NCBI RefSeq assembly: GCF_027486195.1
Contig: NZ_JAIXPP010000070.1
Coordinates: 1-64,000, forward strand
Direction of reading: 5' to 3'
Source of the DNA: Novosphingobium sp.
GTDB taxonomy: Bacteria > Pseudomonadota > Alphaproteobacteria > Sphingomonadales > Sphingomonadaceae
Length of the DNA: 64,000 bases
Below, piece after piece: positions 18,772 through 28,561 of this stretch. How positions within the stretch are numbered: position 1 is the first letter of the stretch; every line of letters starts with the position of its first letter. Below the pieces are notes generated by a model. That model was given only the letters and a program-made list of their open reading frames with translations. It had not been told where the DNA came from and searched no databases. The position numbers and the translations under genes were made by a program.

Positions 18772-20013
18772 TTGATCCTCTCGCCCTTCGAATGGACGAT
18801 CGCCAAGCGCTACATGCTGCCGGGCCGGGGCGAAGCTTTCATCGCTATGGTGGCCGGCATCAGCCTCGTTGCGGTCATGCTTGGCGTTGCCGCGCTGGTT
18901 ATTGTGATGAGCGTGATGAACGGCTTCCGCGCCGAACTCCTCGACAAGATCGTCGGCCTCAACGGGCATGCGATCATCCAGGCCTATGGCGGGCGGCTCG
19001 ATGACTGGCAGGATATCCTGAAGCGGGTCGAGGCAACGCCGGGGGTCACCCGCGCGAGCCCGCTGATCGAGCAGCCGCTGCTGGCCACCTTCAACGGGCG
19101 GGTCGAGGCGATTCTGGTGCGCGGCAATACCGCCGCCGATCTCAAGCGGCTTGCCGCCAAGCGCGTGGTCGGCAATTTCGCCGAACTCCGTGCCAGTTCG
19201 ACCAATGTCGCCATTGGCTCACGCCTTGCCGAAAGTCTTGGCGCGCAGATCGGCGATACGATCACGATCATCAATCCGCAGGGCCGCTCCACCCCCTTCG
19301 GCACCGTGCCGCGCCAGATCGGCTACCGCGTCGCCGCGATCTTCGAGATCGGCGTCTACGATTATGACAACGCCTATGTCGTGATGCCGATTGCGGATGC
19401 GCAGACCCTGCTGCTGACGGGCGATACCATCGGCATGATCGAGGTGACCACGACCAACGCCGATACCGCCGCGCAGACGCTCGCGCCCATCAAGCAGGCG
19501 CTGGCGGGCCGCGCGCAAGTGACCGACTGGAAGACGATCAACGCCAGCCTGTTCGAGGCGCTGGCGGTCGAGCGGGTGGCGATGTTCGTGGTGCTTTCGA
19601 TCATCGTGCTGGTGGCGGTGTTCAACATCCTCTCCTCGCTGATCATGCTGGTGCGCGCCAAGACGCGCGATATCGCGATCCTGAGGACCATGGGGGCGAC
19701 GCGGAGAAGCCTGCTCAAGGTCTTCGTCACCATCGGCTTTATCATCGGCGCGCTGGGGACTGCGGTGGGCCTCGGCCTTGGTCTCGTGTTTCTCTATTTC
19801 CGCCAGAGCGTGGTCAACGGTGTGCAGTATCTCACCGGCCAGCCGCTGTGGGACCCGCAGATCCGCTTCCTCACCGAGTTGCCCAGCCGCAGCGATCCGG
19901 TCGAGATCACGGTGATCTGCGTGATGGCGCTCGTCCTCAGCTTCCTCGCCACGCTCTATCCCGCGCTCACGGCGGCGAGCACCGATCCCGTGCAGGTGCT
20001 GCGCTATGAGTGA
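18772..20013 (+). CDS. lolC: lipoprotein-releasing ABC transporter permease LolC/LolE
   Basis: Predicted protein of 413 residues. The N-terminus [15 protein letters not shown] is the LolC/E signature. One membrane helix (about 25-48) is followed by a large periplasmic domain (about 50-265) and three C-terminal helices. The [16 protein letters not shown] segment is the conserved cytoplasmic coupling region, and PVQVLRYE the usual tail. With LolD it extracts outer-membrane lipoproteins from the inner membrane. TTG 18772 is chosen because it yields the family N-terminus; TTG 18730 would add 14 unconserved residues. Only one permease gene is present, as for homodimeric LolF-type systems. The gene overlaps lolD by 8 bases. 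Confidence 0.93.
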   Translation: MILSPFEWTIAKRYMLPGRGEAFIAMVAGISLVAVMLGVAALVIVMSVMNGFRAELLDKIVGLNGHAIIQAYGGRLDDWQDILKRVEATPGVTRASPLIEQPLLATFNGRVEAILVRGNTAADLKRLAAKRVVGNFAELRASSTNVAIGSRLAESLGAQIGDTITIINPQGRSTPFGTVPRQIGYRVAAIFEIGVYDYDNAYVVMPIADAQTLLLTGDTIGMIEVTTTNADTAAQTLAPIKQALAGRAQVTDWKTINASLFEALAVERVAMFVVLSIIVLVAVFNILSSLIMLVRAKTRDIAILRTMGATRRSLLKVFVTIGFIIGALGTAVGLGLGLVFLYFRQSVVNGVQYLTGQPLWDPQIRFLTELPSRSDPVEITVICVMALVLSFLATLYPALTAASTDPVQVLRYE

Positions 20014-20680
20014 GCCATTCGTGCGCCTTGCCAATCTGCGTCGCAGCTTCAGTCAGGGCGACGAGACCATCGAAGTCCTGCGGGGCATTGATCTGGCCAT
20101 CCGCCCCGGTGAGATCGTCGCGCTGCTTGGTCCCTCGGGCTCGGGCAAATCAACCATGCTGCAGGCGGTTGGCCTGCTGGAGGGCGGGTTTACCGGGCAG
20201 ATCGAGATCGCGGGTGTCGAAGCCAGCGCGCTTTCGGCGGATGCGCGCACCACGCTGCGCCGCGATCACCTTGGTTTCGTTTACCAGTTCCACCACCTGC
20301 TGCCCGATTTCAACGCGACCGAAAACGTCATTCTGCCGCAGCTGATCGCAGGCAAGAGCGCTGGTGAGGCGAAGGCGCGGGCGGAAGAGCTGCTCACCGC
20401 GCTCGGCCTCGGCCACCGCCTCACGCACCGGCCCAGCCAGCTTTCGGGCGGCGAGCAGCAGCGCGTCGCCGTCGCCCGCGCACTCGCCAACCGCCCCGGC
20501 CTCGTGCTGGCGGACGAGCCCACCGGCAATCTGGATGAGGCGACTGCCGACAAGGTGCTCGCCGAGTTCCTCAAGCTGGTGCGCGGTGAGGGCAGTTCCG
20601 CCCTCGTCGCCACGCACAACGAGCGGCTTGCGCTGCGAATGGACCGCGTGGTCCGCCTGCACGAGGGTTTGCTCGCGTAA
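20006..20680 (+). CDS. lolD: lipoprotein-releasing ABC transporter ATPase LolD
   Basis: Predicted protein of 224 residues. Walker [11 protein letters not shown]-loop [18 protein letters not shown] (the HHLLP is typical of LolD), ABC signature [15 protein letters not shown], Walker [12 protein letters not shown] and the H-loop ATHNE are all intact. It energises lipoprotein release through the LolC/E permease encoded by the gene whose end it overlaps by 8 bases. The coupling of the two genes supports a complex. Confidence 0.96.
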   Translation: MSEPFVRLANLRRSFSQGDETIEVLRGIDLAIRPGEIVALLGPSGSGKSTMLQAVGLLEGGFTGQIEIAGVEASALSADARTTLRRDHLGFVYQFHHLLPDFNATENVILPQLIAGKSAGEAKARAEELLTALGLGHRLTHRPSQLSGGEQQRVAVARALANRPGLVLADEPTGNLDEATADKVLAEFLKLVRGEGSSALVATHNERLALRMDRVVRLHEGLLA

Positions 20681-20750
20681 CGCTCTCCGCTTGATCCGCG
20701 CGCGGCCCCGTGCCAGCCTGCGATCAAAGCACATCAGGGGAGCCCGCAGC

Positions 20751-21239
20751 ATGACCAGCCCGCAGACCATCGCCGATTTCACCGTCAAGGTTCCCGGCGG
20801 CAAGGACCTCAGCCTTGCCGACAAGGCTGGCAAGGTCCTCCTCGTCGTCAACACCGCCTCCAAATGCGGCTTCACCCCGCAATACGATGGTCTGGAAGCG
20901 CTCTGGCGCAAGTATGGCGAACGCGGCTTCGAAGTGCTGGCCTTCCCCTGCAACCAGTTCGGCGGGCAGGAGCCGGGCACGGCGGACGAGATCGAAAGCT
21001 TCTGCAAGGTCAATTTCGGCGTGAGCTTTCCGCTCATGGCCAAGATCGAAGTCAACGGCGACGCTGCCGATCCGCTCTACAACTGGCTCAAGGCCGAGGC
21101 GCCGGGCGTGCTTGGCACCAAGGGCATCAAGTGGAACTTCACCAAATTTCTGATCGGGCGGGATGGCAAGGTGGTGCGCCGCTATGCCCCCACGGATAAG
21201 CCGGAGAAGCTGGCGGCGGATATCGAGGCTTTGCTTTAA
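20751..21239 (+). CDS. glutathione peroxidase family protein (cysteine type)
   Basis: Predicted protein of 162 residues. The peroxidatic cysteine lies in NTASKCGFTPQY, followed by FPCNQFGGQEPG with the glutamine of the catalytic tetrad and WNFTKFLI with its Trp and Asn. Bacterial members reduce hydroperoxides and often use thioredoxin rather than glutathione. AGGGGAGC lies upstream of the ATG. It is 70 bases after lolD and may be cotranscribed. The AT-rich foreign segment begins right after its stop codon. Confidence 0.94.
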   Translation: MTSPQTIADFTVKVPGGKDLSLADKAGKVLLVVNTASKCGFTPQYDGLEALWRKYGERGFEVLAFPCNQFGGQEPGTADEIESFCKVNFGVSFPLMAKIEVNGDAADPLYNWLKAEAPGVLGTKGIKWNFTKFLIGRDGKVVRRYAPTDKPEKLAADIEALL

Positions 21240-21285
21240 AACGGATGCCAGTGATGGATTCATAGATTTCATTGTTCAGAAATAG

Positions 21286-22098
21286 TTGCGGACAATTTTT
21301 CGCTATGTGGGTAATAATGTGAAGATTACTGAAGAGATAATTGCTCGAACGGGAGTTTTCATTCCGGTTCTACACGTATATTCATGCGCTCTATACATGG
21401 CTGGATATTCACTAGGTTTCGGAGATCACATTAGCGGATTTTTTACGGCAGGTGATTTTTTTACAATCACAATCAGAAACCTATTATCGGTTTATTTTTT
21501 TGGATTGGGACTTCCCTTTATAGTTATCTCTATACGAAACTTTCGCGAGAGTGCGCCGGAGAGTGCTAAGAATATAGATTTAGATGATGAGTGCGGCAGT
21601 GATCGTTTGGGAAAAATTTTGGAAATTTTTTATATAAATCCAAGTTTATTTATAGATATTTTTGCGATATATAATCTTATTATTCTTATACTCTGTCTAT
21701 ACTTTAAAGTTCCACCTTGGTATCAATTGACTTTTATTTTTGTGTTTTTTGCTTTTTCTTCTAGATGGTGGAAAATTGCTGTTCAATTAAGTTTATCAAA
21801 TTTTATCACTGAACTATTATGGTGCATGTTGGTATTTTCGATAAGTGTGTTTGGATTATCTTTGGATCAAGGTTTTTTGGATAGGCATGCGCCATATAAA
21901 AGTCTGAGTTATAATAGAGTGAGTTGTGATAAATTTACTGTTCTAACACCAATAGGCAGTAGGTTCATAGCGGTCACATCTGATGATAAACGCCATCTTA
22001 TTGATGATAAGTGTCAGGTGGTTTTTGAATTTTCGCCTTCATATATTGCGTCATCAGAACCATTATTTGCGACAATGTATAGAATATATAAATATTGA
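21286..22098 (+). CDS. AT-rich orphan multi-pass membrane protein, unknown
   Basis: Predicted protein of up to 270 residues; unrecognised. Base composition differs sharply from the flanks: the 60 bases from 21601 contain only 12 G/C, and A/T-ending codons dominate. About five hydrophobic segments are visible: FIPVLHVYSCALYMAGYSLG, LLSVYFFGLGLPFIVISI, LFIDIFAIYNLIILILCLYF, LTFIFVFFAF and LLWCMLVFSISVFGLSL. A soluble C-terminal domain of about 75 residues follows (FTVLTPIGSRFIAVTSDDKR onwards). The start is uncertain: TTG 21286 directly follows an in-frame TAG, and GTG 21307 or 21319 are alternatives, none with a clear ribosome site. It was probably acquired by transfer. Confidence 0.65.
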   Translation: MRTIFRYVGNNVKITEEIIARTGVFIPVLHVYSCALYMAGYSLGFGDHISGFFTAGDFFTITIRNLLSVYFFGLGLPFIVISIRNFRESAPESAKNIDLDDECGSDRLGKILEIFYINPSLFIDIFAIYNLIILILCLYFKVPPWYQLTFIFVFFAFSSRWWKIAVQLSLSNFITELLWCMLVFSISVFGLSLDQGFLDRHAPYKSLSYNRVSCDKFTVLTPIGSRFIAVTSDDKRHLIDDKCQVVFEFSPSYIASSEPLFATMYRIYKY

Positions 22099-22277
22099 CC
22101 GTGAGTTTGGCAAATTTTTCTGATAAGAGCTATCTTATATTTCTGAGAAGCGGGCGAGTTATTTGATTTTTTGATCTAAAGCCTCAACTGCTACTGGGGA
22201 ATTTTCTCGACAGGTTTTGTGGGCAAGCTGCCCCTATGTCCCTCGTAGAATCGCTCTCCACGCCCTAGCGTCTCCTA

Positions 22278-25200
22278 ATGCCCCACGCCTCCTTCGTTCC
22301 CCTTCGTGTCTTCTCCTCCTACACGATGCTCGATGGCGCGATCGATCCCAAGGCGATTGCCAAGACGGCGGCGGAGCGGGGATTTCCGGCGGCGGCGATT
22401 ACCGATCGCAACGGGCTTTATGGCAGTGTTGCCTTTGCCAAGGCCTGCTTCGATGCGGGCGTCCAGCCCGTCATCGGCACCATGCTCGCGGTGGCCCGCC
22501 CGGCGCGCGAAGGGGCGGCTAACACCGGCTTCGGGGCCAGTGCGCCCACTATCGACTGGCTCGCGCTCTATGCGCAGGATGCGGCGGGGTACGACAACCT
22601 CTGCCACCTCGTCAGCCAGGCGCACCTTGCGCGCCCGCTGGAATTCGCGCCGCATGTGCCGCTGGCCGAACTCGCGGGCCATACCGACGGCCTGCTCTGC
22701 CTGACGGCGGCGGGGGAGGGGGCACTCACCCGTCTGCTCGCCGATGGCCAGCAAACCGCCGCCGAGGCCTATCTCGCCGAGATCGAAGCGCTGTTCCCGC
22801 AGCGTCTCTATATCGAGCTCGCCCGCCGCAATGATCCCGCGGAAATGGCTGCCGAGGACGCGCTGATCGATCTCGCCTATGCGCGTGATCTTCCGCTTGT
22901 CGCGACCAATCCGGCCTGCTTTGCCGAGCGTGCATTCTACGATGCCCACGATGCGATGCTCTGCATCGCCAGCTCCACCCACGTCGATTCCACTGATCGT
23001 CCGCGCTCCTCAAAGGAATGGTGGATCAAGCCCGCGCCGATGATGGAAGAGATCTTCGCCGATCTTCCCGAAGCGCTCGCCAACACCCTCGTCGTCGCGC
23101 AGCGCACCGCCTACAAGCCGCCCTACCGCAAGCCGATCCTCCCCAGCCTCGCCGGCGACAAGGAAGGCGAGGCGCGGATGATGGCCGAGGATTCGCGCAC
23201 CGGTCTCGTCGTGCGCCTCAGGCCCTACTACCCCGATGCCGCCGCCGAGGAACTCGCCGCAGCGCTCACCTGTCCGGTCGAGGAGATGGACAGCCTGCCT
23301 GCCGAAGTCCTGCGCGCCGAGGGGCACTGGGACGAGGTGAAGCAGTACCGCGACCGGCTCGAATTCGAGATCGGCATCATCAACCGCATGGGGTTTGGCG
23401 GGTACTTCCTGATCGTGGCCGACTTCATCAAGTGGGCCAAGGAACAGGGCATTCCGGTGGGGCCGGGGCGTGGATCCGGTGCGGGCTCCCTCGTCGCCTG
23501 GGCGCTCACCATCACCGATCTCGATCCAATCAAATTGGGCCTGCTGTTCGAACGCTTTCTCAACCCGGAACGCGTCTCGATGCCGGACTTCGATATCGAC
23601 TTCTGCGAAACCCGGCGCGGCGAAGTGATCCGCTATGTCCAGCGCAAATATGGCGACGATCACGTCGCGCAGATCATCACCTTCGGCAAGCTGAAGGCCC
23701 GCGCGGTGCTGCGCGATACGGGGCGCATCCTCCAGATGAGCTACGGGCAGGTCGACCGCCTGTGCAAGATGGTGCCCAACCATCCGACCGACCCCTGGCC
23801 GCTGCCCCGCGCGCTCAATGGCATCGCAGACCTCAAGCGCGAATACGACCGCGATCCCGAAGTGCGCCGCCTCATCGACCTTGCGATGCAATTGGAAGGC
23901 CTGCCGCGCAATAGCTCTACCCACGCTGCGGGCGTGGTGATCGGTGATCGGCCCCTTGCGCAGCTCGTCCCGCTCTATCGCGATCCGCGTTCGGACATGC
24001 CGGTCACGCAGTTCGACATGAAGTTCGTCGAGGAAGCGGGCCTCGTGAAGTTCGACTTCCTTGGTCTGAAAACGCTCTCGGTGCTGCGCAAGGCGGTCGA
24101 TCTGATGGCCAAGCGCGGTATCCAGATCGATCTCGACCGGCTCGCGTGGGATGACGCACAGGTCTACAAGCTGCTCCAGTCGGGCGACACCGTCGGCGTG
24201 TTCCAGCTGGAATCGGAAGGTATGCGCCGCACGCTGGCGGCGGTGAAACCCACCAATTTCGGCGACATCATCGCGCTCGTTTCGCTCTACCGCCCAGGCC
24301 CGATGGACAATATCCCGCTGTTCGGCCGCCGCAAGAACGGTCTGGAAACGATCGAATACCCGCACGAAAAGCTCTCGGTCATCCTCGCCGAGACCTACGG
24401 GATTTTCGTCTATCAGGAACAGGTCATGCAGGCCGCGCAGATCCTTGCGGGCTACTCGCTGGGCGACGCCGACTTGCTGCGCCGCGCCATGGGCAAGAAA
24501 GTCCAGGCCGAAATGGACGCGCAGCGCCAGCGCTTTGTCGATGGTTGCCTGACCGTTTCAGGGATCGACGCCAAGAAGGCCAATGAGCTGTTCGACTTGA
24601 TCGACAAGTTCGCAGGCTACGGTTTCAACAAGTCCCACGCCGCTGCTTACGCGCTGCTCGCCTATCAGACGGCCTGGCTCAAGACGCACTATCCGCACGA
24701 ATTCTACGCCGCCTCGATGTGCTTCGATATGCACCAGTCGGAAAAGCTGGCCGTGTTTGTCGACGACATGCGCCGCTCGGGGATCGCGCTCCATGGGCCG
24801 GATATCAACCGCTCCGAAGCTGAATTCACCGTCGAGCGTACCGAAGATGGCTATGCCGTGCGCTATGCGCTCGCCGGGCTGCGCAATGTCGGCGAAAAGG
24901 CGATGGACGCCATCGTCGCAGAGCGCGAGGCCTCCGGGCCATACACCAGCCTTGATGACCTTTTTCGCCGCCTGCCTGCGGGTGCGATGAACCGGCGCGG
25001 GCTCGAAGCGCTCGCCGCCGCGGGGGCGTTCGATGCGCTGGAGCCCAACCGCGCGCAGATCACGGCCAACGCGGAGCTGCTCATGGCCGTGGCGGACGAA
25101 GCCGTCCGTTCGCGCACATCGGGGCAAGCTGGGCTGTTCGGCGCAGAGGACCATGCCGTCCCGGCAACGCGGCTTTCGGAGGCCGCACCTTGGTCGCGCG

Positions 25201-25871
25201 CCGATCAGATGGCAGCCGAACGTGATACCTTCGGGTTCTATTTCGCCGCGCACCCCGTCACCGAATACCGCGCTGTTGCCTCCGCCAATGGCGCACGCAG
25301 CTATGGCAGTCTGATCAGCGGCGACGGAGACGCTGCCGGGGGCCGCACCGGCGCCGTCATGGCCGCGCTCGTCGAGAACGTGAACCGGCGCAAGACGAAG
25401 AAGGGCAATGATTTTATTGCCGCCGATTTCTCGGACAGCACCGGCCAGTTCTCCGCCTCGTGCTTCGAGGAAAGCCTCGTCGAGCCCTTCCAGCAATGGG
25501 CGCGTGAGGGCACCTGCGTCCTCCTCAATGTCGAGCTGGACCGCCCGAACCCGGATGAGCCCCCGCGCATCACCGTACGCGGCGCGCGCCCGCTGGCCTC
25601 GGTCAGCAGCGCCGCGCGCATGCTTTTGAAGCTTGATGTGACCAGGCCCGAGGCCATGTCCGAACTCGCGCTGCTGCTGCCGCGCGCGGAAGGGGCAAGG
25701 GGTGAAGTGATCGCCCGCCTGCGCACGGGTACGTCGCGCGAACCGGTCATGCGGCTCGGCAATGATTTCTCACTTGATTCGGATGTAATCGAGCGATTGA
25801 TTCCGGTGGAAGGGCTTGCCAATGTGGCCCTCACCGCAAGGCCGGACCGGCATCTGCGGCTCGTCGAATAG
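22278..25871 (+). CDS. dnaE: DNA polymerase III alpha subunit
   Basis: Predicted protein of 1197 residues, full length for DnaE1. It is the replicative polymerase. The PHP domain is N-terminal; the polymerase core has GPGRGSGAGSLVAWAL and the catalytic aspartates of MPDFDIDFCE (Asp439, Asp441) and the third in GLVKFDFLGL. YQEQVMQAAQ and GYGFNKSHAAAYALLAYQTA mark the fingers and tandem HhH parts, and an OB-fold lies near residues 1010-1090. The first PHP motif reads FVPLRVFSSYTMLDGA, lacking both metal-binding histidines seen in E. coli FVHLRVHS. No Shine-Dalgarno is visible before the ATG. Confidence 0.97.
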   Translation: MPHASFVPLRVFSSYTMLDGAIDPKAIAKTAAERGFPAAAITDRNGLYGSVAFAKACFDAGVQPVIGTMLAVARPAREGAANTGFGASAPTIDWLALYAQDAAGYDNLCHLVSQAHLARPLEFAPHVPLAELAGHTDGLLCLTAAGEGALTRLLADGQQTAAEAYLAEIEALFPQRLYIELARRNDPAEMAAEDALIDLAYARDLPLVATNPACFAERAFYDAHDAMLCIASSTHVDSTDRPRSSKEWWIKPAPMMEEIFADLPEALANTLVVAQRTAYKPPYRKPILPSLAGDKEGEARMMAEDSRTGLVVRLRPYYPDAAAEELAAALTCPVEEMDSLPAEVLRAEGHWDEVKQYRDRLEFEIGIINRMGFGGYFLIVADFIKWAKEQGIPVGPGRGSGAGSLVAWALTITDLDPIKLGLLFERFLNPERVSMPDFDIDFCETRRGEVIRYVQRKYGDDHVAQIITFGKLKARAVLRDTGRILQMSYGQVDRLCKMVPNHPTDPWPLPRALNGIADLKREYDRDPEVRRLIDLAMQLEGLPRNSSTHAAGVVIGDRPLAQLVPLYRDPRSDMPVTQFDMKFVEEAGLVKFDFLGLKTLSVLRKAVDLMAKRGIQIDLDRLAWDDAQVYKLLQSGDTVGVFQLESEGMRRTLAAVKPTNFGDIIALVSLYRPGPMDNIPLFGRRKNGLETIEYPHEKLSVILAETYGIFVYQEQVMQAAQILAGYSLGDADLLRRAMGKKVQAEMDAQRQRFVDGCLTVSGIDAKKANELFDLIDKFAGYGFNKSHAAAYALLAYQTAWLKTHYPHEFYAASMCFDMHQSEKLAVFVDDMRRSGIALHGPDINRSEAEFTVERTEDGYAVRYALAGLRNVGEKAMDAIVAEREASGPYTSLDDLFRRLPAGAMNRRGLEALAAAGAFDALEPNRAQITANAELLMAVADEAVRSRTSGQAGLFGAEDHAVPATRLSEAAPWSRADQMAAERDTFGFYFAAHPVTEYRAVASANGARSYGSLISGDGDAAGGRTGAVMAALVENVNRRKTKKGNDFIAADFSDSTGQFSASCFEESLVEPFQQWAREGTCVLLNVELDRPNPDEPPRITVRGARPLASVSSAARMLLKLDVTRPEAMSELALLLPRAEGARGEVIARLRTGTSREPVMRLGNDFSLDSDVIERLIPVEGLANVALTARPDRHLRLVE

Positions 25872-25899
25872 AACAATCAACGTAAAAGGGGAGTAAGGC

Positions 25900-27504
25900 A
25901 TGCAGCTGGGCGCCATGCAGGATTGGTCGCTGCGCGTTACGCGTTTCATCGACCATGCCGCGCGTGAACATGGTGGCCGCGAGATTGTCTCGCGCTGGGC
26001 CGATGGCAGCGAGAGCCGCACCACCTGGGCCGGCATCCGCCACGATGCGATGCGGATGGCGCAAAAGCTCGCAAAGCTGGGGATCAAGCCGGGCGACCGC
26101 GTCGCGACCCTCGCCATGAACCACCACCGCCACCTCGTGACGTGGTACGGCGCGGTCGGCGTCGGCGGGGTGCTTCACACGATCAATCCCCGCCTGTTCG
26201 ATGATCAGCTCGATTACATCGCCAACCACGCCGAAGACCGCGTCCTGCTGTTCGATGCTGCCTTCGCGCCGATCATCGAACGGATGAAGCCGCGCTGGAA
26301 GACGATCGAGCACTACATCTGCTTCGACAGCAGCGGCCCGGCCGAGCACTTCGAGGACTGGATCGCCAGCGAAGACGGCGAGGGCGAATGGGCCGATGGC
26401 GACGAGCGCGATCCTTGCATGCTCTGCTACACCAGCGGCACCACCGGCAATCCGAAGGGCGTGCTCTATGAGCACCGCTCGACCGTACTCCACGCCATGA
26501 CCGCGATGACCCCGCAGGTCTTCGGCATGGATTGTCGCACCGTCGCGCTGCCGATTGTTCCGATGTTCCATGCCGCGAGCTGGGGTCTACCCTGGGCCGG
26601 GGCAGCGGCGGGCGCCAAGTTCGTCTACAGCGCTGTCAACGAGGCATCGGTGCTCTGCGAGTTGATGGAGCGCGAGAAGGTCACAACCTCGGCTGGCGTG
26701 CCCACGGTCTGGCTCAGTCTGCTCCAATACATTGACGCCAACAGCAAGGACATCCCGTCCTCGCTGCACACGGTCGTTTGCGGCGGCTCAGCGATGCCGC
26801 GCGCGATGATCGAGCGCTTCATGAAGAAGGGCCTGCGCGTCGCCCATGCTTGGGGCATGACCGAAACCTCGCCCATCGGCACGACCGGCACCGAAACCTC
26901 GAACTGGGATGAGCTCTCCTTCGACGAGCAGGTCACGGTGAAGGCGATGCAGGGCCGCGTGCCCTTCGGCGTCGAGCTGCGCTGTGTCGATCTCGATGAT
27001 TACAGCAAGGTCCTGCCCCGCGATGGCAAGGCCTCGGGCGCGCTGCAGGTGCGTGGACCCTGGGTGGTCGGTCGCTACTTCAAGGCCGAAAGCCCCGCGA
27101 CCGACGCCGAAAACTGGTTCGACACCGGCGATGTCGCGGTGATCCACCCCGACGGCACCCTGCAACTGACCGACCGCACCAAGGACGTGATCAAATCGGG
27201 CGGCGAATGGATCAGCTCGGTCGAGCTCGAAAACGCGGCCATCGGCTTCCCCGGCGTGGCTGAGGCCGCCGCCATCGGTGTCTACCACCCGCGCTGGGAC
27301 GAGCGGCCATTGCTGGTGGTGGTAAAGAAGCCCGGCGTGGATGTCTGCCCGGATGGTCTGCGCGAGTATCTGGGCACCCAGGTCGCCAAGTGGTGGCTGC
27401 CCGATGCGGTCGCCTTCGTGGATGAAATTCCCCACACCGGCACCGGCAAGATCAGCAAGAAAGACCTGCGGGACCAGTTCCGCGACTGGCAGTGGAGCGC
27501 CTGA
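25900..27504 (+). CDS. long-chain acyl-CoA synthetase (AMP-binding)
   Basis: Predicted protein of 534 residues. The AMP/ATP loop [16 protein letters not shown], the adenylate-binding AWGMTETSP, the [10 protein letters not shown] hinge region with [15 protein letters not shown], and the catalytic lysine in [13 protein letters not shown] are all intact. It activates a carboxylic acid, probably a medium- or long-chain fatty acid, to the acyl-CoA. AAAAGGGGAG precedes the ATG. A DUF1330 gene begins two bases after its stop, and YbjQ and a small membrane protein follow in the same direction. Exact substrate cannot be read from sequence. Confidence 0.93.
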   Translation: MQLGAMQDWSLRVTRFIDHAAREHGGREIVSRWADGSESRTTWAGIRHDAMRMAQKLAKLGIKPGDRVATLAMNHHRHLVTWYGAVGVGGVLHTINPRLFDDQLDYIANHAEDRVLLFDAAFAPIIERMKPRWKTIEHYICFDSSGPAEHFEDWIASEDGEGEWADGDERDPCMLCYTSGTTGNPKGVLYEHRSTVLHAMTAMTPQVFGMDCRTVALPIVPMFHAASWGLPWAGAAAGAKFVYSAVNEASVLCELMEREKVTTSAGVPTVWLSLLQYIDANSKDIPSSLHTVVCGGSAMPRAMIERFMKKGLRVAHAWGMTETSPIGTTGTETSNWDELSFDEQVTVKAMQGRVPFGVELRCVDLDDYSKVLPRDGKASGALQVRGPWVVGRYFKAESPATDAENWFDTGDVAVIHPDGTLQLTDRTKDVIKSGGEWISSVELENAAIGFPGVAEAAAIGVYHPRWDERPLLVVVKKPGVDVCPDGLREYLGTQVAKWWLPDAVAFVDEIPHTGTGKISKKDLRDQFRDWQWSA

Positions 27505-27505
27505 T

Positions 27506-27931
27506 ATGACCGAAGTCTATATCGATCCAAGCCGCGAGAACTTCGCGAAGTTCAAGGCCCTGCCGCGCGACACGCCGATCCATATGCTCAACCTCGTCCG
27601 CTTCCGCGAACTTGCCGCCTATCCCGAAGGCCATCCGTTGGCTGACAAGGGGCTGACGGGTGCGGAGGCCTACCGCGAGTACATGCGGACGATCCAGCCT
27701 GTGCTGGCCCGTTCCGGCGGACAGATCGTCTGGGCAGGCGGGTTCGAGGCGATGGTGACCGGGCCTGCCGAATGGGAGTGGGACGAGACCTTTGTCATGG
27801 CCTATCCTGATGCCGCATCCTTCATGGGCATGGTCAAGGATCCGGACTATGCTCCGGTCGTCGTCCACCGGCAGGCAGCCGTCGCCACATCGCGGCTCGT
27901 TCGCTTTGCTCCAAGGGAAAGCCTGGCCTGA
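27506..27931 (+). CDS. DUF1330 family protein
   Basis: Predicted protein of 141 residues with a ferredoxin-like (dimeric alpha-beta barrel) pattern. PIHMLNLVRFRELA gives the first strand, GAEAYREYM the following helix, GGQIVWAGGFEAMV the second strand pair and FVMAYPDAASFMGMV the third. DUF1330 proteins are of unproven function and often sit next to acyl-CoA metabolism genes, as here. It starts one base after the acyl-CoA synthetase stop and its own stop overlaps the next ATG (TGATG). Confidence 0.85.
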   Translation: MTEVYIDPSRENFAKFKALPRDTPIHMLNLVRFRELAAYPEGHPLADKGLTGAEAYREYMRTIQPVLARSGGQIVWAGGFEAMVTGPAEWEWDETFVMAYPDAASFMGMVKDPDYAPVVVHRQAAVATSRLVRFAPRESLA

Positions 27932-28254
27932 TGATCATCGCCACCACCGAAAACGTCGCTGGCCGTGAAGTGACCGAATGCCTTGGGCAGGTCTTCGGCG
28001 TGGTGGTGCGCAGCCGGGGCCTTGGCGGCAACATCGTCGCCGGGCTTCGCTCGATCATTGGCGGCGAGATCAAGGAATACTCGGCGCTGGTGGAAGACAC
28101 GCGCCGCCATGCGATCGACCGCCTTGTGATGAACGCGGCGCTGATGGGCGCGGACGCTGTCGTGATGATGCGCTTCGATTCAGGCTCCATCGGTCAGACG
28201 ATGAACGAAGTCGTCGCCTATGGCACGGCGGTCAAACTGAAGCCCCAAGGGTGA
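27931..28254 (+). CDS. YbjQ/UPF0145 family protein
   Basis: Predicted protein of 107 residues, the usual family length. MIIATTENVAGREVTECLG at the start, VRSRGLGGNIVAGLRSIIGGEI in two parts, and GADAVVMMRFDSG followed by VVAYGTAVKL are the family signatures. Members form pentameric rings; a metal- or ligand-binding role is suspected but not established. The ATG overlaps the stop of the DUF1330 gene, so the two are coupled. The next reading frame starts 5 bases after its stop. Confidence 0.92.
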   Translation: MIIATTENVAGREVTECLGQVFGVVVRSRGLGGNIVAGLRSIIGGEIKEYSALVEDTRRHAIDRLVMNAALMGADAVVMMRFDSGSIGQTMNEVVAYGTAVKLKPQG

Positions 28255-28258
28255 TGGC

Positions 28259-28561
28259 GTGACGCCGAATGGCCGCATCGCCGCGCTGGTCCTTGCCGGG
28301 CTTGCCGCAATCGGCGGCGTGCTGATGCAGGCGGCCGGCAAGGATGGCGGCGGTTTCCCGCTGTTCGTGCTTGCCGCGCTGATCGCGGTCGGCACCGTGT
28401 TTGACGCGGGTTACCTCGAGCGTAGACGCCGCCCTCGCGGCACCTGGCAGCTGACGGCTGAGCGCGAGATCGATCACCAGTCCGGCCAGATACTCGAAGT
28501 CTGGTACGATCCTATCTCCGGTGAGCGGCGCTATCTCCCCACGGGCGAGCGACCGGATTAG
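28259..28561 (+). CDS. small membrane protein, unknown
   Basis: Predicted protein of 100 residues from GTG 28259. Two hydrophobic stretches (about 7-24 and 33-50) could span the membrane with a short loop between. A basic ERRRRPRG segment then leads into a soluble tail ending YDPISGERRYLPTGERPD. No family is recognised. It sits 5 bases after ybjQ and ends overlapping, tail to tail, by 4 bases with the radical SAM gene on the other strand. Codon use matches the neighbours, which supports a real gene. Confidence 0.6.
   Translation: MTPNGRIAALVLAGLAAIGGVLMQAAGKDGGGFPLFVLAALIAVGTVFDAGYLERRRRPRGTWQLTAEREIDHQSGQILEVWYDPISGERRYLPTGERPD

Noticed and set aside
23010..24365. A 451-codon minus-strand frame inside dnaE
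   Set aside because: Antisense to dnaE and without any recognisable motif.
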